64,000 nt of DNA from Owenia fusiformis (Eukaryota > Annelida > Polychaeta > Sabellida > Oweniidae). The notes below the pieces were generated by a model. It had not been told where the DNA came from. It made no database searches and worked only from the letters and a program-made list of their open reading frames with translations. Each line of letters starts with the position of its first letter. Within the stretch, counting starts at the first letter, position 1. Below, one piece after another: positions 38,401 through 46,085 of the stretch. Both the position numbers and the translations under genes were made by a program. The stretch spans positions 25,359,985 through 25,423,984 of the forward strand of contig CAIIXF020000004.1 in assembly GCA_903813345.2 (NCBI GenBank). Direction: 5' to 3'.

Positions 38401-40613
38401 TTCCCAACCTCCCATTCATTCCCATGTTAAATAAACCTTGAAATATGAACACTTTCTCCATCCCAATTTCCCAAACTCCCATTCAGTCCCATGTTTAAGA
38501 AAGCTTGAAATATGAACACTTTCTCCATCCCAATTTCCCAACCTCTCATTCAGTCCCATGTTAAAGAAACCTTGAAATATGAACACTTTCTCCATCCCAA
38601 TTCCCCAACCTCTCATTCAGTCCCATGTTAAAGAAACCTTGAAATATGAACACTTTCTCCATCCCAATTTCCCAACCTCCCATTCAGTCCCATGTTAAAG
38701 AAAGCTTGAAATATGAACACTTTCTCCATCCCAATTTCCCAAACTCCCATTCAGTCCCATGTTAGAGAAACCTTGAAATATGAACACTTTTTCCATCCCA
38801 ATTTCCCAACCTCCCATTCAGTCCCATGTTAAAGAAACCTTGAAATATGAACACTTTCTCCATCCCAATTTCCCAACCTCCCATTCAGTCCCATGTTAAA
38901 GAAACCTTGAAATATGAACACTTTCTCCATCCCAATTTCCCAAACTCCCATTCAGTCCCATGTTAGAGAAACCTTGAAATATGAACACCTTCTCCATCCC
39001 AATTTCCCAACCTCCCATTCAGTCCCATGTTAAAGAAACCTTGAAATATGAACACTTTCTCCATCCCAATTTCCAAACCTCCCATTCAGTCCCATGTTAA
39101 AGAAACCTTGAAATATGAACACTTTCTCCATCCCAATTTCCCAACCTCCCATTCAGTCCCATGTTAAAGAAACCTTGAAATATGAACACTTTCTCCATCC
39201 CAATTTCCAAACCTCCCATTCAGTCCCATGGTAAAGAAACCTTGAAATATGAACACTTTCTCCATCCCAATTTCCCAACCTCTCATTCAGTCCCATGTTA
39301 AAGAAACCTTGAAATATGAACGCTTTCTCCATCCCAATAGGATAGTTTCTAAATAGCAGAAAAATCAATGAAATCTCGTGCTGCCATCTTTTATTCAGCT
39401 TTTAACTCTGGCTAGAGCGCCATTCACTTACATGCTAAAATCTTGGAAAAGTGGCTTAATTTCATGATTTATCAAAGTGTGTTTGTTGAATCTGTATAAA
39501 ACTTGAATGATATACCACATGATGACCCTGTTTATGAACATGTTGTGATTAAACATGCTAATGTTGATTGACATACAAATAATCCACGGTTTTAAAGAAT
39601 TTTAGCATTGCATCTATGGACATTTGGCCCAACTTTTTAAATTGTCATAGAAAATTATTCAAATTACATAACTGTGTAAATCAAAGCTATTTTAGGAGAA
39701 AACATTCCACTGAATTCAAATATACCATTTAAAAGAAGGTAATGTAAGTCATTAGAGGTCTAATATGCAAGTCTCTTAAAATCTCACGAAAAACGAGATT
39801 TAGCGAGATTTCAAAAGCTATATGGAAACTATACTATTTCCCAACCTCCCATTCAGTCCCATGTTAAAGAAACCTTAGAATATGAACACTTTCTCCATCC
39901 CAATTTCCCAAACTCCCATTCAGTCCCATGTTAAAGAAACCTTGAAATATGAACACTTTCTCCATCCCAATTTCCCAACCTCCCATTCAGTCCCATGTTA
40001 AAGAAACTTTGAAATATGAACACTTTCTCCATCCCAATTTTCCAACCTCCCATTTAGTCCCATGTTAAAGAAACCTTGAAATATGAACACCTGCTAAGCT
40101 GAATATTTCGTTTGTCCCAGTAGCGTTTGGATTAGACAGGTTATATTATACTGTACTTTATGATAGTAAAAACAGTAAAAAGGCAAATGGAACAACTCCG
40201 TTTGTGGGAAAACTCCATTCGTGGGAAAACTCCGTTTGTGGAACACCTCTATACGTTGAACACTTTTCAGAGTCTCTTAAAGGGCTCGTAGCTGCAATTT
40301 TCATTTTAAATAACCCTAAAATATTCATTCCGATGCAACTGACCCAATCAACAGAACTTTGACACGTAAATAACATTATGATGAATTTAAAATATTTAGG
40401 GTTATTAAATTGTAATGTGTTAGTCGGTTAGAAAAGGTGAACACTTTAGAAAAGGTCTGGAAAAAGAAAATGATATTAAATTTTTTTCTTTCTGTGTGTG
40501 TTTTTGTAGAAAAACCAGCTGAGTCAGATGAAAAACCCACCGAAGAAAAACCTGAGGAAAAACCAGAAGAAAAATCAGAAGAGAAAACAGAGGAAAAAGC
40601 GGAAGAGAAATAA
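17251..40613 (+). CDS. Extended SDR oxidoreductase (dihydroflavonol/cinnamoyl-CoA reductase-like), nine exons, first exon missing
   Basis: Exons 17251-17452, 30731-30915, 31399-31533, 32575-32660, 34007-34208, 35871-35992, 37269-37440, 37969-38031 and 40510-40613 join in phase to about 423 codons ending in TAA. All junctions are GT-AG. The start has the NAD(P)-binding glycine motif VLVTGASGFIASHI. ASPFP and VVITSS follow, with the catalytic serine, then the YSKSK active site (YxxxK), and then IVDVRDVAEAHIKAM, which is diagnostic of the extended, DFR/CCR-like branch. Family members are NADPH-dependent reductases of carbonyl or CoA-ester substrates; the substrate here is unknown. The last 85 or so residues form a Lys/Glu-rich tail outside the family fold. 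Exon 1 supplies the start and the first base of the codon split at 17251; it was not found with confidence (a weak candidate is 9566-9575). Introns total about 22 kb and are full of repeats. Confidence 0.9.
18130..18640 (+). repeat. Tandem repeat, ~40-bp unit AACCAATCAACCAATTAGAA
   Basis: Units of AACCAATCAACCAATTAGAA followed by ACCCTTATCAACCCCTAG recur about 12 times with moderate divergence. Non-coding, inside the large intron. Confidence 0.9.
19240..19490 (-). mobile_element. MITE of the AGGCCCGTAGCCAG family, minus orientation
   Basis: The internal block TGGCCAAAAATTCTTTCAAA, CATGCAGTTTTTCAC and GAACCCCCCTGG is the reverse complement of the copies at 28567 and 29070. Its terminus TTGGCAAGTCATGGCTATTG is diverged. 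The left side has an expanded C/T tract (19263-19330) that produces spurious Pro-rich and Gly-rich frames. Confidence 0.75.
20168..21811 (+). mobile_element. Non-autonomous element with ATGTCCCCACC ends and ~162-bp internal repeats
   Basis: The left end TTTTATGTCCCCACC and right end GGTGGGGACATTTTG are inverted. Inside, a GTCC/GTCTGTCC microsatellite (20210-20265) is followed by seven monomers of about 162 bp, each with CCATTTTGGATTTTCCGTC (20742, 20904, 21065, 21228, 21389, 21552, 21713) and AAATTTTCAGGGATGATTC. No transposase is present. Such elements are frequent in mollusc genomes (from memory). Confidence 0.8.
22662..23797 (+). mobile_element. TIR element (~1.14 kb) with TATACTGAAAGTATAC subterminal repeats
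   Basis: ATCCCAGCCTATTGCCAGG at 22662 is matched by the inverse CCTGGCAATGGGCTGGGAT ending at 23797. Both ends are followed inward by arrays of ACTGAAAGTATACTGAA-type units (22690-22920 and 23420-23780). The 500-bp centre has no open frame. It is a non-autonomous DNA transposon; superfamily not assigned. Confidence 0.78.
23915..24050 (+). repeat. Dispersed ~105-bp repeat copy
   Basis: AATCGGCAAGGAATAAAAAA, then TTTCTAAATTGAATAAAAAT and GCAAGAAAATCAGACATTTC match the family described at 13588-13930. Confidence 0.8.
24373..24480 (+). repeat. Direct duplication containing AAAGGAGGATTG
   Basis: GAGAACCTTTTATTTCTATT plus AAAGGAGGATTGCTTCCCAT is repeated once about 53 bp later. GGAGGATTGGTTCCCA resembles the terminus of the element at 56704-57008. 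Confidence 0.75.
24690..25000 (+). repeat. Direct repeat block, ~120-bp units, paired with 25490-25770
   Basis: Units contain CAGTGAATAACCACCTTATA, GAGGAGAAGGACATGCATGA, CATGCATTTCATAGTATTTG and CATATTTGCCCTCC. The whole block recurs at 25490-25770 almost unchanged. The two blocks bracket the palindrome at 25326-25504. Confidence 0.88.
25040..25150 (+). repeat. ATCCCGTATCAG short tandem repeats
   Basis: AAATCCCGTATCAGATCCCG units occur about eight times within 110 bp. Non-coding. Confidence 0.85.
25326..25504. repeat. Long hairpin (foldback MITE-like)
   Basis: GGAATATGGATTTATTCC, then AAAATATGATATTGGCC, pairs with GGCCAATATCATATTTT and GGAATAAAATCCATATTCC around the centre ACTCGGGCTATCGCCCTCGG. 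Outer GGTTATT and AATAACC also pair, so nearly the whole 179 bp folds back. Confidence 0.85.
25490..25770 (+). repeat. Second copy of the 24690-25000 repeat block
   Basis: See 24690-25000. GAGGAGAAGGACATGCATGA and the following 200 bp are nearly identical between the two copies. Confidence 0.88.
26825..27065 (-). repeat. Dispersed ~105-bp repeat, two units, minus orientation
   Basis: TTTCTCTCTAAAATTTGA, TCTGATTTTCTTGCATTTCT, ACAATTTAGAGTGTTAACTA and TTATTCCTTGCTGATTCCAC are the reverse complement of the 13588-13930 units, present twice. Confidence 0.9.
27386..27519. repeat. Hairpin with GCACGAGCGAGCGTAGCGAG centre
   Basis: ATCCTATGATTTATGAGTGA, then GATTTTTATCCAC, pairs with GTGGATTAAAATCATATCAC and GTAAATCATAGGAT. 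The centre reads GATATCTGCACGAGCGAGCG with the matching CTCTCGCTACG-type arm. This resembles foldback MITEs with an ACGAGCGAGCG core known from several marine invertebrates (from memory). Confidence 0.82.
27527..27807. mobile_element. Possible MITE with TTATTCCATAGTTA ends
   Basis: TTATTCCATAGTTA (27527-27540) is exactly inverted at 27794-27807. The inside contains the palindrome CATACGACGTCGTATG. It lies directly after the preceding hairpin. Confidence 0.6.
28567..28776 (+). mobile_element. MITE, AGGCCCGTAGCCAG family, complete
   Basis: The left end AGGCCCGTAGCCAGGATTTG and right end CCCCTGGCTATGGGCCT are inverted. The inside carries CAAGGGGGCTCAG, TTTTGGCCAAAATCA, CTGCATGATTTTGAAAGAG and a long G tract at 28708-28735. 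No coding capacity. Other copies are at 19240, 29070, 31725, 43015 and 43700. Confidence 0.88.
28855..29000 (-). repeat. AACACCTCTCTCTAGTGAAC repeats
   Basis: CATTAAGAACACCTCTCTCT and AGTGAACACCTGTCTCTAGT alternate about five times. They resemble amplified ends of the pogo-like family (ACCTGT...GTGAACAC). Confidence 0.75.
29070..29235 (+). mobile_element. MITE, AGGCCTGTAGCCAG family, partial
   Basis: CAGGCCTGTAGCCAGGATTT, CAAGGGGGGTTCAC and TGCATGATTTTGAAAGA match the 28567 copy. The right end is shortened to GGCCAGGGGGCCTG. Confidence 0.8.
29965..30290 (+). repeat. Dispersed ~105-bp repeat, three units
   Basis: GTGGAATCAGCAAGAAATAA, AACACTCTAAATTGTATAGA and TTCAAATTTTAGAGAGAAAT recur three times, the middle unit preceded by AATGCAAAATAGAGTGGAAA. 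Confidence 0.9.
30731..30915 (+). CDS. Reductase exon 3
   Basis: The acceptor is TGTGTTCCAG and the donor ATAG/GTAAAT. The exon encodes AVKDCNYVIHTASPFPNQVV through KRVVITSSIATVIG. The phase-2 junction with the previous exon restores a Ser codon, giving WESAVKDC as expected in this family. Confidence 0.93.
31399..31533 (+). CDS. Reductase exon 4 with YxxxK active site
   Basis: It encodes GETGVDTTKTYTEEDW through DKLDGYSKSKTLAEKAAWDF to KELP. Tyr and Lys of YSKSK are the catalytic pair. The acceptor is TAATGTAG and the donor CCAG/GTAATG. Confidence 0.93.
31715..32260 (-). mobile_element. AGGCCCGTAGCCAG-family MITE split by a second MITE
   Basis: CTTGGCCAAAAATTCTCCAA and GAGCACTTTTCAATTAATTT (left), then CCCCCTTGAATTTTTTTTCA and GCTACAGTCCTG (right), are the two parts of a minus-orientation copy like 19240-19490. 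The interruption is exactly the element at 31802-32198. Confidence 0.7.
31802..32198. mobile_element. MITE with 29-bp perfect inverted ends and a duplicated core
   Basis: TCAAAGGACGATTCTCGGTT plus TGGAGAAC at the left is exactly inverted at 32171-32198. The inside carries two direct copies of a segment of about 190 bp (GAGCATTATCCCTGCTTC at about 31850 and 32037; TTTAATTTGGGTAATATT at about 31928 and 32115). It is nested inside an older MITE, which gives a relative age. Confidence 0.88.
32575..32660 (+). CDS. Reductase exon 5, end duplicated into a donor array
   Basis: It encodes EERFEIATIQPGYVLGPII then HGSMCTSME and ends in phase 0 at ATGGAG/GTGAATATC. The exon end plus donor is the start of the tandem array that follows. 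The first donor must be used for a full-length protein, because reading into the intron meets a TAG after 14 codons. Confidence 0.92.
32661..33580 (+). repeat. 5'-splice-site array: ~104-bp and ~83-bp units copying exon end plus donor
   Basis: Each unit contains the exon end ATGTGCACCAGTATGGAG or CCAGTATGGAG followed by GTGAGTATCTCATTAAATA and TTAGTCCATATATGGTAAG. Donor copies follow the real one (32660/32661) near 32768, 32872, 32976, 33056, 33140, 33241, 33345, 33449 and 33532. Most copies read GTGAGT, a better consensus than the real GTGAAT. Nearly identical 73-codon frames on the minus strand are by-products. Confidence 0.93.
34007..34208 (+). CDS. Reductase exon 6
   Basis: It encodes VPKKLLERAMPGLPKLNF, then NIVDVRDVAEAHIKAM and GKRHIAVTHNMWIRDIASVI. 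The acceptor is AATTTTTGCAG and the donor CACAAG/GTATCT. It ends in phase 1. Confidence 0.94.
34209..34318 (+). repeat. Three 36-bp copies of a 5' splice site region
   Basis: GTATCTAATATAATCTAATA plus GTATATTAATAACAGG recurs three times, starting exactly at the donor CACAAG/GTATCT. Each later unit restarts as CAGG/GTATCTAAT, again resembling exon-end plus donor. Confidence 0.88.
34660..35866 (+). repeat. 39-bp minisatellite ending at a 3' splice site
   Basis: About 30 copies of CACACTATTTTACCACACTA plus TTATGCCATACTATTCTCC run up to CATACTATTTCAG, the acceptor of the exon at 35871. Since 39 is a multiple of three and the unit lacks stops, a 385-codon plus-strand frame results. It is not a gene. 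Confidence 0.93.
35871..35992 (+). CDS. Reductase exon 7
   Basis: It encodes YNVPTWQLPNFAVWVGGMFD and on to QLGKQYKLESTK. Its acceptor CTATTTCAG directly abuts the 39-bp minisatellite. It ends in phase 0 at AAG/GTATGG. Confidence 0.93.
36349..36773. mobile_element. MITE with ~54-bp TIRs and TA target duplication
   Basis: AAGGACCAGGTATAGTCTGG at the left matches the inverse CCATACTATACCTGGTCCTT at the right, and CTTTCACCATGA is also mirrored. TA flanks both sides (36347-36348 and 36774-36775), as for Tc1/mariner-type or related elements. An inner inverted pair around TTTTGAGTAAAT also exists. Non-coding. Confidence 0.88.
36991..37067 (+). pseudogene. Decayed duplicate of reductase exon 8, copy 1
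   Basis: After TATATATTCCAG the bases TTAAAAGAAGTGCTAGAGAT through ATGTGTAGCACTATGAT copy the start of exon 8. A one-base loss near 37020 shifts the frame. It diverges from the real exon after the ATGAT, so it lacks the exon's own donor. Confidence 0.88.
37129..37202 (+). pseudogene. Duplicate of reductase exon 8, copy 2
   Basis: After ATCTTTCAG the copy stays in frame with exon 8 for 24 codons (LKEVLGIEPKDSKETILDMC), then reads into intron sequence and a TGA a few codons later. It keeps a good acceptor, so it could act as a decoy 3' splice site. Copy spacing is 138 and 140 bp. Confidence 0.88.
37269..37440 (+). CDS. Reductase exon 8 (intact third copy)
   Basis: It encodes LKEVLGIEPKDSKETILDMC to IEGGWVKKPKPKK, then a basic stretch and AVENHVAEGSG. 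It joins in phase 0 to exon 7. It is the last and only intact copy of an acceptor-plus-exon-start triplication (copies at 36991 and 37129). The conserved SDR part ends at about GGWVKK and the charged tail begins here. Confidence 0.93.
37490..37700 (+). repeat. Dispersed ~105-bp repeat, two units in an intron
   Basis: GTGGAATTAGCAAGGAATGA, CAACACTCTAAATTGTATAG and TTCAAATTTTAGAGAGAAAA match the 13588 family. They start about 50 bp after the 37440 donor. Confidence 0.88.
37969..38031 (+). CDS. Reductase exon 9, charged tail
   Basis: This 63-bp exon after TTCTGTTGTAG encodes ADAKNEEEKKEGEETEEKKE, almost entirely Lys and Glu, and ends GAAG/GTGAGA in phase 1. Confidence 0.85.
38085..40100 (+). 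repeat. 67-bp minisatellite, about 22 units, interrupted by a MITE
   Basis: Units read AATATGAACACTTTCTCCAT, CCCAATTTCCCAACCTCCCA, TTCAGTCCCATGTTAAAGAA and ACCTTGA. The array is preceded by GAACACCTCTTTAATCTGAA and followed by GAACACCTGCTAAGCTGAA and GACAGGTTATATTATACTGT. It therefore appears to have grown inside a pogo-like MITE. It fills most of the last intron. Confidence 0.93.
39339..39835. mobile_element. 497-bp MITE inserted in the 67-bp array
   Basis: The array is broken after ATCCCAAT and resumes at TTTCCCAACC. The insert begins AGGATAGTTTC and ends GAAACTATACT, which are inverted with one mismatch. The flanks are consistent with a dinucleotide (AT or TA) target duplication. No open frame. 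Confidence 0.85.
40510..40613 (+). CDS. Reductase exon 10, charged tail and stop
   Basis: After TTTTTGTAG the exon encodes EKPAESDEKPTEEKPEEKPE and further EEK repeats, ending in TAA at 40611-40613. The short in-frame EEKPEEK-type repeats suggest tail growth by codon-level duplication. Confidence 0.88.
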
Positions 40614-42709
40614 TAGCCATGGCAACCCTTTTTGTTTCCATGAGAATTCCATATTTGATGTGACCAATTTTAGAAAGACACTGTTCGCTGGTTGTCATTT
40701 AGGCTAGCAATTTGTTAAAGAAACACCATTACTCAGAAGTACCATACCGTGTGTTAGATCGATAAAACAGTGGGCATATTTACAGAAAAGAAATCTCATA
40801 TTAATACTACTCGAACAATAGGCACTATTTTGTATTAACGAAAACTGGTAAAATGTGATTTAATCAGCCTATATCAGTTACATATGTAGCAACTGGTAAG
40901 TGAGCACTAGTGTGTTTTTCATATTAGATGCAGAGACTTAATAGAACTTTGAGATCATCAGATAATTACTTTGTGCAATCCAATTACTTTATTTGGCTAG
41001 TACTTCCATATTAGGCCATGCTTACCATATATGGTCAACACTACCATATTTGGCAAACGAATCTCAATTCCACTCAATCTGAGTCGAAAGAACATCCATG
41101 GGATGAAAATGCATGTTATTAAATTAGAGGCCAGTGTAGTTGTATGTTTTAAATATATAACAAAGTCAGAAGTCCGGGGGAAACAAAAATGTACAGACTT
41201 ATGTACGAGTTTGTAGGTAACACCATTAATTGTATCGAAATGAAATATACATTTGAGATATGGAGTGAAATATGTGAAATGCTTGGAATAAGGGTCCACT
41301 AACATTGACATACAAACACGTTCAATTGGAGGACTAACTTTGAATGGGTTAATGGGTATGTCCATATTTGGATATTGAAATGTGGCCATGATAGCTTTTA
41401 CAACTAAAATCCAGTAATTTGTACATTTTATACAATTTTGGACATTTTTGTACAAATATATTCCCAAATAAGTTTATTTTCAAACTGAAATTTTTCAAAA
41501 AAGCACTTTCTGTTTTAGGTCAATAGCAGTAAAAGTGAAAGATAGGTCAGTGGGTATCATTAGGCATGTTAGCATTTGATAGAAATATATGGGATTAAAG
41601 GGGTTAATTTCAGTATGCCCATATTTGGACATTGTTTTACGTGGTAGGTCAGCTGATTTGACGTCAGTGTATGCATATATTATGTCATATGCATTCGAAT
41701 TATTATCCTATGAATGTTCAATTATATTTTCTTATTTATTATTTTCTTATTTATTATTGTTGTACTTAAGACTAGAGAACCACCAAAAGTTGTCAACTAG
41801 AGATAGTTTCCATAGTAACTTAGACTACTAATAGTAACTAGTATATAAATCTGTTGCCATAGCAATCAAATTACTATTGCAATCAAATTGCTTGCCAATA
41901 TTGTATTTACAAATGCCATGATATGCTTATATATATGTCAATGTTTTGTAAATATAAACCCATGTTTTTATTATCATTGTGTGAACGTAAATGTGCAATG
42001 GGTTCCAGTATGGGACACCCTGTATTAGTGTAACACTTTGTATTAATAGGATATACTGCATTTGAAAGACATCGTATTTATGAGATACTCCATATTTATT
42101 GCATCCCTGTATTAAGGATATTTCAAATTCATGGGATACCCTGTATTAGGGATATGCATATCCCATCACAGTTATCGTAACTATGAGTGCTCTTCGCTAA
42201 GGTGATTTGGACGTTGCCATGGAAACTTACTGTTAACACCACTTTGAGCGAACAGAAATATTATCTCATTAGCATAGTTTCACAAATTCACTTGTAAGCC
42301 CCCTCCCATTTAAAAAACACTGTGGGATGGAGAACAGGAGGAAACAAGTGAGTGTCTGTGTAAAACTGCATAGTTTAATGTATTTTAAATGACCTATAGA
42401 TTCATCATAATTACCCTGAAAATTCAATATATTTTGATACATATAATCATATGATATCATAAAATAAGACAATAGCTCACTATAACTTCTTGGATTTTGT
42501 AAAAAGTGTAACGCCATGTCACAGTCCATATTCAGAAATATGTAACACTGCATATGAAATATGTAACACTGTTCACTGAGTATTATTGTTCGCATAATCT
42601 GAAAAACTTTGTATTGATATGTATATTATATGTTATTACACGTAAACTGCAAAAATACCATTCCGTGAGTGAGTAAATGTCTCATTGACCATGCCTATTT
42701 CACTGTATT

Positions 42710-42840
42710 TTTCTCTAAAATTTGAATGAATTGCCAAATTTTGGGGTATTTCTATACGATTTTTTGTGTTGACTACACACCACATGTTTATTCATTCCAT
42801 GCTCATTTACACTCAATGTTGAGTATAAAAATGGTTGCCA
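42710..42840 (-). repeat. Dispersed ~105-bp repeat, degenerate minus copy
   Basis: TTTTTCTCTAAAATTTGAAT, GGTATTTCTATACGATTTTT and TTTATTCATTCCATGCTCAT are the diverged reverse complement of the 13588 family. Confidence 0.7.
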
Positions 42841-43014
42841 TGACATGAGTGATATGTACATGTGGTACATGTTCAAAACATAGTGTTACATAAATCGCTA
42901 ACCCTCCCCCTTAGTCTTTTTGACTTGTTATGATGGGGAAATAGAGAATAAAGGGTGGGAGGATACTTGATGTAAGATCAACCTCATCCCCTTCTCAGTA
43001 TGTGTGTTCTCTAC

Positions 43015-43172
43015 CCTTCAGGCCCATAATCAGCTTTTGCCAAGGGGGGTTCACATTTCACACAAATGTAAAATGCTCAGAATAATGAAAAACTGCATGA
43101 ATTTTTTGAAAGGGGGACAGTGGCCTGAACCCCTTGAACCCCCCCCCCCCTCCCCAGCTTCAAGCCTGCCCT
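43015..43172 (+). mobile_element. MITE, AGGCCC...CCAAGGGGGGTTCAC family, diverged
   Basis: CAGGCCCATAATCAGCTTTT, GCCAAGGGGGGTTCACATTT and GAACCCCCC followed by CCAGCTTCAAGCCTG resemble 28567-28776, with a shortened inside. Confidence 0.75.
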
Positions 43173-43455
43173 TGTTGTGCCCTTGCTTTGCATTAAGACC
43201 CCTCTCTGCTCTCTCTACAATATAACAAAAGTTCTAGTGGGGGAACTGGGGAGCAGGAGGGGAAAAACTTGATGAAACATCCAATTGGGTCACAAAAGGA
43301 CTTACGTAAAGCCCCCTGATCTCTTATATGTCTCTTAGAGTGTGGATGTTGATCGGACATTGTATTCTACGATATCACTCAAGTGAAAATGCACACTCGG
43401 TCGAGACTTGAGATGGAGGGGGGATTTTGTGGGTCTTGTGGAACAAAAATCCTAG

Positions 43456-43618
43456 TAGAGTAAAACCTATAATGCGGAAGACCTCTAGAAGTGGAACGCC
43501 TAGTGGAACACTTAAAATTCCCAAGACCAAATGACTTAATGTTAAATTTCCGTTATAAGTGCAACACGTTTTAGAGTTACCATAGTTGTTCCACTTACAC
43601 AGGTTTTACTGTATATGT
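43456..43618. mobile_element. Pogo-like MITE (TAAAACCT ... AGGTTTTACTGTA ends)
   Basis: AGAGTAAAACCTATAATGCG and the inverse CCACTTACACAGGTTTTACT bracket 160 bp containing mirrored GTGGAAC and GTTCCAC motifs. CAGTAAAACCT-type termini are typical of pogo/Tigger-related MITEs. Non-coding. Confidence 0.7.
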
Positions 43619-43699
43619 ATTGTATAACATGCTTTATCATGAACAATGAGGGAACTTGAGAATGGGAGGGGGGGCAGGAACTTGACGGAAGGTTACATC

Positions 43700-43802
43700 A
43701 TAGGCCCGCAGCCAGCTTTTGCCAAGGGAGGGGCTCACTGTTAAAAAAGATCCAGGGGGATTTTGAACCCCTAGAGCCCCCTCTGGCTACATGCCTGTAT
43801 TA
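43700..43802 (+). mobile_element. MITE, TAGGCCCGCAGCCAG family, short copy
   Basis: TAGGCCCGCAGCCAGCTTTT and CCCTCTGGCTACATGCCTGT are inverted ends around a GCCAAGGGAGGGGCTCACTG core. Confidence 0.78.
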
Positions 43803-45004
43803 GTATGTGTAGCAAGGTTTTGTCATTCTTTGTAACCATTGGCTTTTGCATGATGTGTGAACCTGAGAACGGAGGAGAGGTATAGACTTTAACCTGCAGC
43901 ATTAGTATTAATGTCTGTATTGGGCTTTAATGCTGCTTATAAAGGAGCATCTGTAAGATCGATGTAGTATCGTTTAACTCTATTTGCCGAGTTAATCTGT
44001 ACCACCCCTCCCTTCCCCTTGTATTGAAATATTAATGAAGTCTTGTAAAGTTGCCATGTAGACTCATGACTTTCGAAACTTCTCGATGTGCCGTACCCCT
44101 TCTTCCAGGTCAATCCTTGAGTTTCTTTACCCCCCCCCCTTCATAACGAGTAAACTTCCTCGGTCTACAAAAACTCTGCATCCTACTGTTTTCCCCAAAA
44201 ATATCTACATATTCTTAATGGATGTTTCTAATGTGGAATTTAAAGTCTCTGACGCATTCTTATATTTGAGGATTGTGTGTTTGATTGTAAATAGATCGAA
44301 CGTAAGGTAGTATCGGTTCTAGTTTGTACTATACTTAATATTATTAAGTTTTAAACATTTTTGTAAAACATTTACGCTTAGCTTTTTCATTTGTACAAAA
44401 TGCATGCCTTACATTTTTCTACTGGACCTTTTGACTTTTCTATTGGGGATGTTTTGTACGAATCTCAGATGCTCTCCCTTGTTGAATTACATTTTCTAAA
44501 AATATTTTGTAGTCTTTTTATGAGAGTTCCCTGTACAGTTAATAAATAATTTAGTGTTTTTAGCGAGTACAAGAAGAAAAGTAAACAAAAAGAGAGTAGA
44601 AGGGTTGAGACGAGTTAATAGTGAGAACGATTTTTACAGTTATCTGGCAAAAATTTAAAAAGGTGATGTCCGTGTTACAGCACTTAACCCTAAACCCCTT
44701 AACACGATAATTAATTTTCCCAGCGAACGAAGATGATCGAGAAAGACCAAGGCCTTGCCATAATTTTTTAAAAACTGCAGCATATTTTTCATGACATCAG
44801 TATGGCTTAATTTTGTGCCTCTATTTTAAACACGCAAGTAGATACAAGTAGAACTAGCAAATCCTTTAGAATGGGACTTTTTGTGCCAGTACATTTTGTA
44901 TTTCAACAGAAATGTGATATTTTGCAGCATGTGATTAAAGTACTGAGTGAGAAATGTACGTCTGATGATACATTCAAGGGAAAAATGCCATGGTGGTCGT
45001 GTTT

Positions 45005-45155
45005 TAAAATGCAAAATAGAGTGGAAAAGAGTGGAATCAGGAAGGAATAAAGTAAATGGGCATGTAGTTAACACTCTAAATTGTATGGAAATGCAAGAAA
45101 ATAATACAGTTCAATCAAATTTTTAAGAGAAATGAGTGGAATTAGCAAGGAATAA
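45005..45155 (+). repeat. Dispersed ~105-bp repeat copy
   Basis: AAAATGCAAAATAGAGTGGA, GTGGAATCAGGAAGGAATAA and AACACTCTAAATTGTATGGA match the 13588 family; a second partial unit follows. Confidence 0.88.
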
Positions 45156-46004
45156 AAGAGCAAAAGTGATGAAAACCATACATGACCACCATGAATATTT
45201 TCCCCTGGGCTGAATTAAAATACTATTTATTTTGTATTTCTTAACTGCTTGACTTTTATATTTGCATGTAAATTTTAAGATTAGTTCTTCTTGCATTGAT
45301 GTACATGAATTTCTAGAAGATCTTCCACAATCTAATATTCTAAACTTGCCATACACAAAATGTAGTTCTAAAGTACATGTATGAGGTTTATGGGAATTAG
45401 GGGTATTAATGAAGTAATGAAGAAGGAATTGAAAACAGTACCAAACTAGATTTCAAGATTTCTAGTAAATACCCCAAATTCCTATTTAAATACACAATAT
45501 CCCAAAAATGAAAATGAATCAAGGGTATGGGTGAGTCCCTAACTGTATTTTGGACTGACCCATAATTGCCTAGAACATTGATAAACCCCTCCATCCAGAT
45601 TTACCCATTTTGGGTCAAAGAACCAAAACCACTTCTATGAACTAATTTGCATAAAGTTTATATTTTTATTATTTAGAATTTTGTAATGCAATGCAAACAA
45701 TGGTCCAAAATAGGGTCATAGTGACCTTGGGCAAACGCAGTATTATTAAAATGTCAGATATTTTTTATTATCATTATTTCTAATTAGTTTGTAATTATAC
45801 TATATATGTATATCCTACTATTTATACTATTATACTATCCGTGACGTGTTTTGTAATGAAAAAATGGCCAATTGTTTAAATCTCTAATGGTTTCAGTTTA
45901 GGGCACATTCACAAAAAATGGCTCAAAAAACAAATATTCCATTCCTGTATATGGCCATTTACATAACTGGACAGGTTATTTTGGATATGCCTTAGGCTGT
46001 TTTT

Positions 46005-46085
46005 AGTCAATCATGGTAAACCATGCCGTCTCATTTCTTCTCAGCCTTGTAATCATCCTAGTGAAACAGAAAGATGTCATGAGTG
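46005..46085 (+). repeat. Dispersed repeat shared with 16105-16185
   Basis: AAACCATGCCGTCTCATTTC, TTCTCAGCC and GTGAAACAGAAAGATG correspond to 16120-16175. Confidence 0.6.
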
